Below, piece by piece: positions 31,336 to 40,800 of a stretch of DNA of 52,775 bases. Location: positions 1 through 52,775 of the IMG/VR virus record IMGVR_UViG_3300030329_004607; one strand, given 5' to 3'. This stretch comes from a virus. Within the stretch, counting starts at the first letter, position 1. Every line of letters begins with the position of its first letter. The translations under genes were made by a program, and so were the position numbers. Under the pieces are notes generated by a model. That model did not search any database. It was not told the DNA's origin and saw only the letters and a program-made list of their open reading frames with translations.

Positions 31336-32068
31336 ATTGCCTTATCCCTTTAGGTTTACTTTTAGCCCTATCTATTAACTTATAATAATCATCAATAGCT
31401 TTATCAAGATTTTTCATATTTCCATATCTTTGTAATAATATTTGCTGTATTTCATTAGCCTTTTCTGGATGATCTAGGGCAATATTTTCCATTTCATCAA
31501 TATAGCTATAATTAGATCGAGGAGTTTTCATTTGACCTGTTTTTCCAATTTGTTTTGTAGGCTCACCATATCCAACAGGGAATTTATACTTTGATTTAGC
31601 TTTTCCAAGAAGACCCTTTAAGAAAGACATAACACCTTTACCACTGCCAATAGCACCCATAGGCGTTGAACCTAAAGCAATATCCATTGCTAAGTTCATC
31701 ATGTCTTTTTCACTTAATTCATCAGCATCTTTTGATTTTTCTCCAAATACATTTGATATTGATTCTTCTTTTTTATTTATATTTTCAGGTACATTGAACT
31801 CCCAGCCAGGATTAGTTTCCTTTAATATATCTTTAATAAATTGGTCAATATATTGTCCTTTTCTTTCCTCGCCCTTCTTTTCCTTAAATTCATCACTTCC
31901 TGTGCTGTAAGTTCTTGGTACACGTTCAGACGATGGCCAAGGTTTGTCAGACATAGTGCCAAACGAACCTATACGAGGAGTATCACCAGATACACCGTAC
32001 TTCTCTCCTGGCTCATACTCTTTAGAAGATTTTTCTACTAACTTAATTAAATCAGTAATGTTTGCCAT
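31301..32068 (-). CDS. Structural/accessory protein of unknown function (255 aa)
   Basis: Acidic N-terminal part with Gly/Ser/Pro-rich disorder, a hydrophobic Gly-rich segment (ALGSTPMGAIGSGKGVMSFLKGLL) at about 132-155, and a charged C-terminal helix (AKSKPKGIRQFGKFNRQKWEK). No family is recognised. It lies between a phosphoesterase and the holin-like genes, so a virion or release role is equally possible. Confidence 0.55.
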   Translation of the reverse strand: MANITDLIKLVEKSSKEYEPGEKYGVSGDTPRIGSFGTMSDKPWPSSERVPRTYSTGSDEFKEKKGEERKGQYIDQFIKDILKETNPGWEFNVPENINKKEESISNVFGEKSKDADELSEKDMMNLAMDIALGSTPMGAIGSGKGVMSFLKGLLGKAKSKYKFPVGYGEPTKQIGKTGQMKTPRSNYSYIDEMENIALDHPEKANEIQQILLQRYGNMKNLDKAIDDYYKLIDRAKSKPKGIRQFGKFNRQKWEK

Positions 32069-32069
32069 A

Positions 32070-32843
32070 TTATTTTCCTATTATTAATTCTCCCCAAAGG
32101 GATGTTTTTCCATTTATTATTTGTATTACATGTACAGTAAAGAATCCTTTATCATAAAAGTCTACTATTGCGAAAGCATGAGACCAATTATGCATTCTAT
32201 GTTGCAAGAATTCATTCTTTCTTGGAGACATGTCTTTAAGACATCCTATACTCCACGCTGACTTCGCCCCATCCAGATGTGTTACAGACGACTGCTGTAT
32301 GTCGTGATGATGACCATACATAACATTTGTTCCTAGCCTCATCAAATGATTCCTTGTATGATTTATTCCAGCAAAATGGTGTCCATGATACATCGCTAGT
32401 TTCCCAATCTTCATGTATTTCCCCACTGGATGATACGTATAACCTCTTTCTTTTAAATTTACACATTGTTCAAACCTATATTGTTCCATGTATGGATGCT
32501 CTTCGACAAACCTATTCATCCAATCATCGTGATTGCCTTCTATCATATGCTTCTCTTTACAGTTTGCCTTATCAAGAGACTCATCTATTATATCCATTCC
32601 TTTATTGACATCTTTAATATCCTTGTCAATGAATGGAGTTTGGTACTCTAATGGAGGACGTTTCTTTTTTCTCCACTGCCAGTGACTTGCACCTTCCCAC
32701 TCTCCAACATCCCCTAAATCTACATATATATCTGGTTTTACTATTTCTATACATTGACATAAACAGTCAATTGCTTTTTTATCAGCCAAAGGAAAATGTT
32801 TATCTGGTGTTACTATTGCTCTTTTAACTATACTTTTAGCCAT
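32070..32843 (-). CDS. Calcineurin-like metallophosphoesterase (257 aa)
   Basis: All ligands of a two-metal phosphoesterase are in order: D14 and H16 (VTPDKHFPL), D45 (LGDVGEW), N104 and H105 (GNHDDW), H153/H155 (YHGHH) and H178/H179/H180 (YGHHHD). It could hydrolyse nucleotides, phosphodiesters or phosphoproteins. The oddity is its place among tail-fibre and holin genes. Phage enzymes of this type have been seen near virion genes, but the substrate is unknown. Confidence 0.85.
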   Translation of the reverse strand: MAKSIVKRAIVTPDKHFPLADKKAIDCLCQCIEIVKPDIYVDLGDVGEWEGASHWQWRKKKRPPLEYQTPFIDKDIKDVNKGMDIIDESLDKANCKEKHMIEGNHDDWMNRFVEEHPYMEQYRFEQCVNLKERGYTYHPVGKYMKIGKLAMYHGHHFAGINHTRNHLMRLGTNVMYGHHHDIQQSSVTHLDGAKSAWSIGCLKDMSPRKNEFLQHRMHNWSHAFAIVDFYDKGFFTVHVIQIINGKTSLWGELIIGK

Positions 32844-33391
32844 TAAAAATTACTCCCAAAAAATGGTGCATTATGTGTTACAGCAACTGCTGTTGGTGTA
32901 TAATCTATTTCTGCATATAAATAAGCAACTTGATTTTGTCCAGCCCTTACATTTCTAAATTGATTTACTCGAAGTTGCAATCCTGCTAAATCTCCATATA
33001 CCCAATCATCAGTACCATCTGATGTTGTTTTAGCTGCCCCTGAATAAGTAGCCCAAGAACCTGTAAGAGTTATACTATCTAGCCCATTAGAGATGGAACT
33101 ACTATCTGCTGCTGTTCCAAGCTGTTGAACTGTTATAAAAGCTGAACCAAGTAATGTTTTTTGAGCTTTAAGCTTTAGAGTGACACTATTTATAGTATCA
33201 ACATCACCAGAATCAACCCCTGCATCGCTTGGAGATTGCAAATCAACTATAATTCTTTGACCATTAGTAGCACTATAAAGATAATCAGAAGTGTCATCAC
33301 TATCTACATATTCATAAGTTGCAGTTCCTCCATCGCTTGCAGTCCAACTAATTGAGCCAGTACCATTTGGATTTAAAATAAAAGTAGCCAT
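32843..33391 (-). CDS. Beta-rich fibre or host-recognition accessory (182 aa)
   Basis: Jelly-roll-like beta pattern (TFILNPNGTGSISWTASDGGTATYEYVDSD and VTLKLKAQKTLLGSAFITVQQL), Thr/Ser/Asp-rich and without membrane segments. It overlaps the fibre gene upstream by one base (ATGG joined after the stop) and the phosphoesterase downstream. It resembles small phage beta-sandwich proteins that decorate tail fibres or capsids. Confidence 0.6.
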   Translation of the reverse strand: MATFILNPNGTGSISWTASDGGTATYEYVDSDDTSDYLYSATNGQRIIVDLQSPSDAGVDSGDVDTINSVTLKLKAQKTLLGSAFITVQQLGTAADSSSISNGLDSITLTGSWATYSGAAKTTSDGTDDWVYGDLAGLQLRVNQFRNVRAGQNQVAYLYAEIDYTPTAVAVTHNAPFFGSNF

Positions 33392-35856
33392 TAAAATTGA
33401 AAGTCCAAAGTTGCTACGCCATAAGCTATTTCATTATCTGCATCATAAAAAAATGAAATTATATCTACGTGATTTGCATCATCTGTTAGATCAGGATTAC
33501 TTCCACCTGCAAATTTAACAGTTGCACTACCAGCAGCAGCAGAAGTATTGACTCTATCCCAAGCTTTATAGTTAGTTACAGTTCTACTTCCAGTACCATC
33601 TTGCTTTAATAATAATACAAAATTACCAGAAACGTCAGGAAAGATTAAATTTAAATCTGTAATATTACCAGCACCAAAAGTTACAAATTGTTTATTTCCA
33701 GTTGTAAAATCTACATCAGTATCACTTGCATTATAGGTTGGAGTAATAAGATCAAAACCCACTCCACAGCCTTCAAACTCTACATGTCCATCTATATCAA
33801 ATTTTAAATCACCATCAGCTCCATCGCTGTCGTTTGTACTAATTTCTAAAGCACCATTATCAGAAAGACTAAATTGTGCCCAATTATTAAGATCTCTTCT
33901 CATTTTAAAAAATGGAGTTGTTCCAATGTCAAAGTGCATCGCATTTGTATAATTATTAGATACATACATGAATACATCTCCATCCATTGCTTGTAAATTT
34001 ATATCTCCTTCTGATCCAGCCTCTCCAGCTGTAAGAGTTATAGCAGGAGCAGTACCAATACTATTAATTGTAAGCTCACCATCAGCTGCAACGTCAAAAT
34101 CTACATAATTACTACCATCCTCATATAGTTTTAATGAATTTACCTTTGCAGCACCATCAACTGTAAGCAATGTATCAGGAGTTTCTGTTCCTATTCCTAC
34201 GTTACCTCCATCAGTAACTAAAGCATAATTAGAATCTGCTCCTGTTGCTTTAAAATAACCACCTATAGAGGTTTGAGTACCAGATGTACCCCCTGTTGCA
34301 ATAGTATATATACCATAATTACTTACTGTTCCAGAATTAGTTTGACCATTACTATTAACAAGGGCATTTATAGCAATATTTGAGATGTTCTGACCTGCCC
34401 CTGTATCACCAGTTGCATCATAATCTACATATAATCCTTTTGAAGATTGACTTGTAGTACCTGTAAAGTCTACATCTATAGTTAATTTACCAGCCATAGT
34501 ATCATCAGCATCATTTTTAATAAATGCATCATCCACATTTAAAGTAGCACCAGCAAATGTACAATTAGTACCTGCTGTTACTGTAGCTTGAGCCCCTATA
34601 TCAGATAATACTTCACTTGCACTTCTTCCCTCAAATGTTGTCCCATTAACTCTAATAAAGTCATCATCTACTATACCAGCACCACATTTAGTAACATTAG
34701 TATCACTAATACCAAAAGTCAATGATGCTTGTCCTCCTGCATAACTTAAAAGATTAGCTCCAGTTACATATTTAACTGCTCCACTATCAGACATTAAGAA
34801 TTTATCTGTATCACTACCAACTTCAGCTATAGTATCAATAGTTAAAGTACCATCTATATTTGCATTAGCATTATTATCTATAGAGAATACTTTATCAGTA
34901 CCTCCATCAATATACATAAGATATACATTATCCCACCCACCTATATTGGTCTGTGTTTGGGTATACCATATCCCATAATGAACATCAGACCCTCCAGCTC
35001 CAGATGAAAGATTTAATGTTTCAGTTAATCTAAATGTACTATCAAGAGTACCAGAAGCTGTCTTCTGTGTTATTGTAGCCTTTAAATCTTTATTAGCTGC
35101 AGGAGTGAAAAGAATATCTCCTTGAGGTTGAAATGCAAGACTACCCTCATTTGAACCTGAATTATCAACAGTAGAAAACGTAGTCATCCCATTAGAAAAA
35201 CCATCGATACGAAAGTAATCACCTAAATCAGCTGAACTCTTAAATGTAAGACCATTTGATGCATTCCAATTCAAAAGATAAGCACCCTGTATACCAAAAT
35301 TAATATCAGAACCTTCAGCATCTAAATTTATATCTCCAGCACAATCTATTGTAAAGTCTCCACTTGATATATCTAATTCATCTTTTAAAAGAGATACGTG
35401 CCCTACTTTAAAACCTGTAGAACTTCCACTTGTATCTATTCGTGCTGGAGGATAATATATTTTATATGAACGTAAATCTCCAGAATCACCAACAGTTTGA
35501 CTTGTTGAAACAGTTAATACGATTGCTGCAGGGCAAGCAGTTATAGTGCCAGCATCAGTACCATCATCAAAAATAAATCTTCCTCCAATCATGTCAGATG
35601 TAAAAGTAGTACCGCTCCCTACTATTGATGAAGTTGTTTGATATGCAGTTCCAGTACTATATTGCACATTAGTATTAAATACTTCAAAATTGTTTGTTGG
35701 TGCAACTACATTTCCAATACCTACAAGTCCAGCATCAGTAATACGAATACCTTCATTACCACCATCATTAGATAACCAATTATCTTGTAACTGTAAGTTT
35801 TTTAACAGCTTATGATTAGGTATAGAGCCTGGTGATATAAGTCTTGTCTTAGGCAA
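33391..35856 (-). CDS. Tail fibre-like protein with VGIG repeats (821 aa)
   Basis: Two GLVGIG/NVGIG-type repeats (near residues 47 and 553), an Asp/Thr/Gly-rich beta-helix-like shaft, and a C-terminal domain (FVLLLKQDGTGSRTVTNYKAWD, then HVDIISFFYDADNEIAYGVATLDFQF) that ends many phage fibres. It probably forms a trimeric receptor-binding fibre. It shares its repeat family and neighbourhood with the 1279-residue protein at 37864. Confidence 0.72.
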   Translation of the reverse strand: MPKTRLISPGSIPNHKLLKNLQLQDNWLSNDGGNEGIRITDAGLVGIGNVVAPTNNFEVFNTNVQYSTGTAYQTTSSIVGSGTTFTSDMIGGRFIFDDGTDAGTITACPAAIVLTVSTSQTVGDSGDLRSYKIYYPPARIDTSGSSTGFKVGHVSLLKDELDISSGDFTIDCAGDINLDAEGSDINFGIQGAYLLNWNASNGLTFKSSADLGDYFRIDGFSNGMTTFSTVDNSGSNEGSLAFQPQGDILFTPAANKDLKATITQKTASGTLDSTFRLTETLNLSSGAGGSDVHYGIWYTQTQTNIGGWDNVYLMYIDGGTDKVFSIDNNANANIDGTLTIDTIAEVGSDTDKFLMSDSGAVKYVTGANLLSYAGGQASLTFGISDTNVTKCGAGIVDDDFIRVNGTTFEGRSASEVLSDIGAQATVTAGTNCTFAGATLNVDDAFIKNDADDTMAGKLTIDVDFTGTTSQSSKGLYVDYDATGDTGAGQNISNIAINALVNSNGQTNSGTVSNYGIYTIATGGTSGTQTSIGGYFKATGADSNYALVTDGGNVGIGTETPDTLLTVDGAAKVNSLKLYEDGSNYVDFDVAADGELTINSIGTAPAITLTAGEAGSEGDINLQAMDGDVFMYVSNNYTNAMHFDIGTTPFFKMRRDLNNWAQFSLSDNGALEISTNDSDGADGDLKFDIDGHVEFEGCGVGFDLITPTYNASDTDVDFTTGNKQFVTFGAGNITDLNLIFPDVSGNFVLLLKQDGTGSRTVTNYKAWDRVNTSAAAGSATVKFAGGSNPDLTDDANHVDIISFFYDADNEIAYGVATLDFQF

Positions 35857-36268
35857 AGTAAGCTACATTCACATATTGATTAGAAGTTGAACCTATAATA
35901 AAAATACTTGCAAAACTTGAAATAGCAAGAACAAGAGTTTCTCCACCATTAAGTTTGATACCTGCACGACTACCAACGCTACCAGCTAAAGTAGTTCCTT
36001 GCGTGCTTCCTACCATAACAAATCCTGTATTAGCATCATCTGTTTGAATAAAAATCTCCTTTGCATTTGTTATAGTAGCATTACAATGGTTAGCATGAGT
36101 TAAAGCTTGTGAAGTGCCAGTCTCTGCAACAAAGTCAGGATAATTAACCCAAGAACTAAATGCATCATCTTGCTCTGTTTCTACAGCTAAACGACCATTT
36201 GTAACTGAAACAGCATCGCCATCAACATCTTGTATGATTCTTTTTATACCTAATCCTACATCAGCCAT
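35849..36268 (-). CDS. Beta-rich tail accessory protein (139 aa)
   Basis: Beta strands such as TSQALTHANHCNATITNAKEIFIQTDDANTGFVMVG and a C-terminal hydrophobic patch (SFASIFIIGSTSNQYVNVAYF). No family is recognised. It overlaps the fibre gene by eight bases and the coiled-coil protein by eight, so the fibre cluster is translated as one unit. It is probably a fibre tip, chaperone or linker. Confidence 0.55.
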   Translation of the reverse strand: MADVGLGIKRIIQDVDGDAVSVTNGRLAVETEQDDAFSSWVNYPDFVAETGTSQALTHANHCNATITNAKEIFIQTDDANTGFVMVGSTQGTTLAGSVGSRAGIKLNGGETLVLAISSFASIFIIGSTSNQYVNVAYFA

Positions 36269-37187
36269 TTAATATATCAGATAATCCTGCTTTATCAATA
36301 TTATCTACCTTGCTTTTAAGTTTTAACCTTGCCACTTCTTCTAATACTCCAATTTTCCAGACTTTAAATTGCTCTATTGCCTTTCTATTTCTCTCTAATT
36401 GTTTATCAGATTTAACTTTCTCTTTAGCAACTTTTTGTTCCCATTCAATATATTTATCTTCAGTATCGTTACAAAGATTTTTTAATGCTTGAAGTTCATC
36501 ATTAGATTTTTTCTTTGTACTTTCTACTTTAGATTGTATGTCTCCAAGTTTCTTTTCTTCTATTAAAGCTTGATCTTTTGCATTTAACAGGCGTTGTTCA
36601 AATTTTGAAATCATCTCTTCATGCTTCTTAGCATCTTCTTCAAGCTCTTCATATCTCATTTTATATGCAGTAACCTTATTAGAATAACCATTAGAAAGAA
36701 GTTTTTCTTCGTACTTTAAATTATCTATACTTTTAAGTAATTTATCTTTATCTTCTTTAAGAGATTTAATTTCATCTTTAGATTCAGAACATTTAACTTT
36801 ATAAAGTTCAAGACCTTTTATATCTTCTTTAAGTTTAGATTCTTTTTTCTCAACTTTAAGTAAAGTTTTCTCATTAGATTTAATTTCTTTTTCAGACTTA
36901 GAAATAGAATCAAGTTTTGTTTTTAAAAGTTTATCAGCAGAATACAATCCACCATTAATCTTTTGTAATCTCTCTTCTTTAAATTCTACTTCTTCCTGAA
37001 ACTTTCTAAGTTTTTTTAATAAAGAATCTTGATCTTTATTTAAAGATTTTAACTCTTTCTCTTTATCCTTAATAGAAGATTCAATGGATTTGTTTTTAGC
37101 TTTTAATTTTTCATTAGCTTTAACAATAGCCTTATTATAGTCACTTTTCTTTAAAGATTGTTTTTTAGGCTGAAACATTTCTGCCAT
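36261..37187 (-). CDS. Long coiled-coil protein in the fibre cluster (308 aa)
   Basis: After a short N-terminus, residues about 25-290 are almost uninterrupted Lys/Glu/Leu heptads (SKSEKEIKSNEKTLLKVEKK, SKFEQRLLNAKDQ). A chaperone, linker or fibre stalk is likely. It sits between the two fibre-type genes; its partners there may be the long fibre proteins. Confidence 0.6.
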   Translation of the reverse strand: MAEMFQPKKQSLKKSDYNKAIVKANEKLKAKNKSIESSIKDKEKELKSLNKDQDSLLKKLRKFQEEVEFKEERLQKINGGLYSADKLLKTKLDSISKSEKEIKSNEKTLLKVEKKESKLKEDIKGLELYKVKCSESKDEIKSLKEDKDKLLKSIDNLKYEEKLLSNGYSNKVTAYKMRYEELEEDAKKHEEMISKFEQRLLNAKDQALIEEKKLGDIQSKVESTKKKSNDELQALKNLCNDTEDKYIEWEQKVAKEKVKSDKQLERNRKAIEQFKVWKIGVLEEVARLKLKSKVDNIDKAGLSDILNG

Positions 37188-37196
37188 AATTACTCC

Positions 37197-37577
37197 TTAA
37201 TGAAATGTTAATATATCTATGGTATCACCAGCAGTTGTATCATCATCATGCATTTTTATAACAACACTTGTCATTAAAATACCGCTAATTGTAAATGGTA
37301 AATTTCTACCACCATCTAAAGTTATAGCTTTATTTGATGCTGTTTCTCCATTTAGATATATTTCTATTTCATCATCATTATCTAATGTTCCATTAGTATC
37401 ATATATAACTAATTTTTTTGCTGGAAGTGCAGTTGTAGCATATGTTAATGTAACTCCAGGATCATCTATTGCATTACCACTAACATCAAGTTGTTGATAG
37501 TTATAATCATTAAATGAATCCATATTTACAGATTCTTGTACTGTCCATGCATTTCTTCCTAACTTACTTTGTGCCAT
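37197..37577 (-). CDS. Small beta-rich structural protein (126 aa)
   Basis: The middle TLTYATTALPAKKLVIYDTNGTLDNDDEIEIYL and the C-terminal GRNLPFTISGILMTSVVIKMHDDDTTAGDTIDILTFH are beta-rich with acidic turns. It is probably a fibre-associated or capsid-decoration protein. No family is recognised. It is coupled to the coiled-coil gene at 37187 by a ten-base gap. Confidence 0.55.
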   Translation of the reverse strand: MAQSKLGRNAWTVQESVNMDSFNDYNYQQLDVSGNAIDDPGVTLTYATTALPAKKLVIYDTNGTLDNDDEIEIYLNGETASNKAITLDGGRNLPFTISGILMTSVVIKMHDDDTTAGDTIDILTFH

Positions 37578-37619
37578 TTTATTTCTCCTTTACTCTAAGC
37601 CATGACTGGCGTGAATGAG

Positions 37620-37835
37620 TTATTTGTTTTCTTCTTCTTCTTCTGGATGCAATTGAAGTAATACTTCTAATGCTCCTTGAGCTTTAACAGCCATAGTTTT
37701 ATGGTACTGTTCTTGTCTTAAATGTTCAGTAAGTTGAGCTCTTAATGTTGTTATTGCTTCTACAGCTTTATCAAGCTTCTCATCTACTGTTATTTCTTTT
37801 TCTACTATTGTGTTGGCACTATCTTTTTTGCTCAT
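37620..37835 (-). CDS. Small acidic coiled-coil protein (71 aa)
   Basis: SANTIVEKEITVDEKLDKAVEAITTLRAQLTEHLRQEQYHKTMAVKAQGALEVLLQLHPEEEEENK: two helices ending in an acidic run. It is probably an accessory or chaperone for the fibre proteins on either side. GGAG precedes the ATG. Confidence 0.55.
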   Translation of the reverse strand: MSKKDSANTIVEKEITVDEKLDKAVEAITTLRAQLTEHLRQEQYHKTMAVKAQGALEVLLQLHPEEEEENK

Positions 37836-37863
37836 TTTATGAGACTCCTTTGTTTGTTATTTA

Positions 37864-40800
37864 TTAACCATTGTTACTTCTTGACATTTCAAACCAACTA
37901 CTTCCATCAAATATCAACGTAATTGTATCGTTATCAGTATCCATTGAAAAATCTCCAGATAATTGTAAATTTCCAGTAGCATCTTTACATACAACTGTTC
38001 GAGAGCTATCTTTTGCTCTTAATACCAATATTGCTCCTGCTGAACCACCATTTATAGTTACTAAATCATCAGAGCCTGCATCACTTTCTGTGTCAACTGT
38101 ATGATAAGATTGAGTTATAGTAATAGCACCACTTGCTATTGTTAACTCTGTTCCATTTCCAATTGCTACTCTTCCAGCTACATCTAGCTCTACACCTGGG
38201 GAGGGTTCTCCAATTCCAACATTTCCATTTTTATCAATAATCATTCTTGTAGCTTGCGTTGCAGTACCATCTGATGTTTGAAACAACATCTCTGCACCAG
38301 TATAACTATCAGCAGCACCAGTTGCACCATCTTGCACTACCTTGATCCTAGCAGGATATGTCCATGTTGAATTATTTGAGCCACGCCATTGTATAGATCC
38401 TAATAAAGTATTATCTGCTGTTGCTGTAAATCCCACAGTATCTTGATTTGAACGACCAAACTGAAGTTGAAATTCATTTGAAGCATTATCAGAATACAAA
38501 TTCATATCTAATTGAGAATCACCAGCGAGCTTATTTAAAGTTAAGATGTCTGCTGTAACACTAGCAGCACCCATAGATATTTTTCCATCGCTTTGAATGG
38601 ACATACGTTCTGTACCAGTTCTTGTGCTAGTATTTGCTGCTGTATTAAAAGTTATTTCTGTTGCTGCGTTATAGGAAGAGTGTCCTCCACCTATATCAAT
38701 TCTATTTGCTGAAGAACTAGCAAATGTCTCCATCATCATAAAACCTTCAGTTTCTGTTCCAGAGTCATATTGATGTGATAAGAAAATTGCTTGTTTATTG
38801 GTATCGTCAGTTTTATTATCAGCAGATATAAATTGACCTACAAGGTCAAGTTCTTGAAGTGGATCATCAGTTTTAATACCAACTTTTCCACCAGTTTTGA
38901 TTCTTATAATTTCTGGTCTTGAACTGTCGTGCCCTCCATAAATAATAAGATCATTTGATAAAGCACTAATTAAAGGAGGAAGAGTTCCACTATTATTATC
39001 AGCAAGTTCAATTCCTCCATAAGCATCTGTTGATTCAAACCTTGCGACTTGATTCGCAGAACTTTTAACATGTAAAGGTGTGTCTGGATCATCTTCTCCA
39101 ATACCAACATTTCCACCATCTTTAATCATCAGCACAGTTCCTTCAGCATCTACATCACTTGTAGTCCCTTGAACGACCCATAAGTCTCCAACATTGGTTG
39201 CAAAGCCTACTGTTTCACCACCACTTGCCTCTTCTAATAAAAATACTTCATTGTTAGAATTGGCTTTTACGTGCAATGGCATTTTTGGGTCATCTGATCC
39301 AATACCAACATTTCCTGCATCATCGATTCTCATTGCTTCTGTTGGAGGTTCAGCAGCAGTATTACGCTTAGTAAAAAATGCTAAGTCACTTTTGCCACCA
39401 GAACCTGTATCATAAGAAACTATTGCAGAACCACCATAAGTGTCATCACTTGTACTAAAAAGCATTGCAACAGTATCATTTGTACTCCCAGTTGGGGATC
39501 GAAGAACTAAATGATAATTATCCCAATCACCTAAGTCATCTGCTGCATTCAAATCTCTTTCAATGTGTAGTAAAGCACCTGGATTGCCAGTTCCAATACC
39601 AACATCTCCATCAGCTCTAATTGTTAAGTGTTGTGCTGATGTAGTTGTTCCAGCAAATAAATTAAAGACACCAGCATAAGTACTTAAGCCACCAACAATA
39701 TTTCCATCTCTTTCCATTGTAAAATAAGAAGCAATACCATTATCAGTTGTAGATTTATTGCCCATTCTAATATTAGCAGCTACATCTAAAAATTCTGCTG
39801 GATCATCAGTTCCAATTCCAACTTTGCCATCAGAGCCTTTAACAAATAAAGCATTTGCTGCACCAACTGCTTCAACTCTAAAGTCCATATCATTGCCTTG
39901 TTCATTGAAAACTATTGTTCCATCACCAACAACTCCTTGTCCATATGAATTTATTTCAAACATATTTTTTGCAGTACCATCGTGCAATATTTCAATTGTA
40001 AGACCACCAGATTCATCTTCATTGGCAACGTGCTGACTATATCCAGCTATACTTGCATATGTGTTCATAACATTAGCAGAATCATCTCCTTTAAATCGTA
40101 TTATTCCCAATAAATCATCATCAGCTTCTGAATTGTCTCCTGTATTTTTCATAAAGTCTAATGTTCCAGCATTTATATCTGCATGTGTATTTTCAATTAA
40201 TAAAGTTGGCTTTGCTGATGTACTACTTTTTAAATGTAATAATTCAGTTGGAGCATCAGTTCCAATACCAACTTTACCTGTTGGTGTAATCATCATTTTG
40301 TTTCTTGTGTTTCCTTCATAAGCTGTAGCAAAGTACATTGAGGAAGCATCTGATGAATGGTTTGTAAATTGCATAACTATACCACCTGCAACCATAGAGT
40401 CATTTTCAAAGAAATAACCAGCATAATTATCATTTGTTGCATCAGAATTTTGAATACGTATACCTGGTATATTGCCTGGCCCACAATTTGTCCAAAGAGC
40501 TGTAGCTGTAGTATTTGAACCAGCAACATGAAGCTCTTGGTCTGGAGTTGTATCTCCAATACCAACATTTCCTCCCATAAATACACCAGGATAATTAGCA
40601 TCAGCACTTGCAACTACACTATATACTCCATAATTAGTAGTAGAGCCACTTCCAACCCCAGTTACATCAACCTTCAAGCCAGTTAAAACAGTTGTACTTC
40701 CAGCGTGATTCACAGTAGAACTACCACCTCCATCTAATGGAGTATCATCTACATCTATAAGTATTCCATGTACAGTTGCTTGTGCACTATCTGCTGTTAC

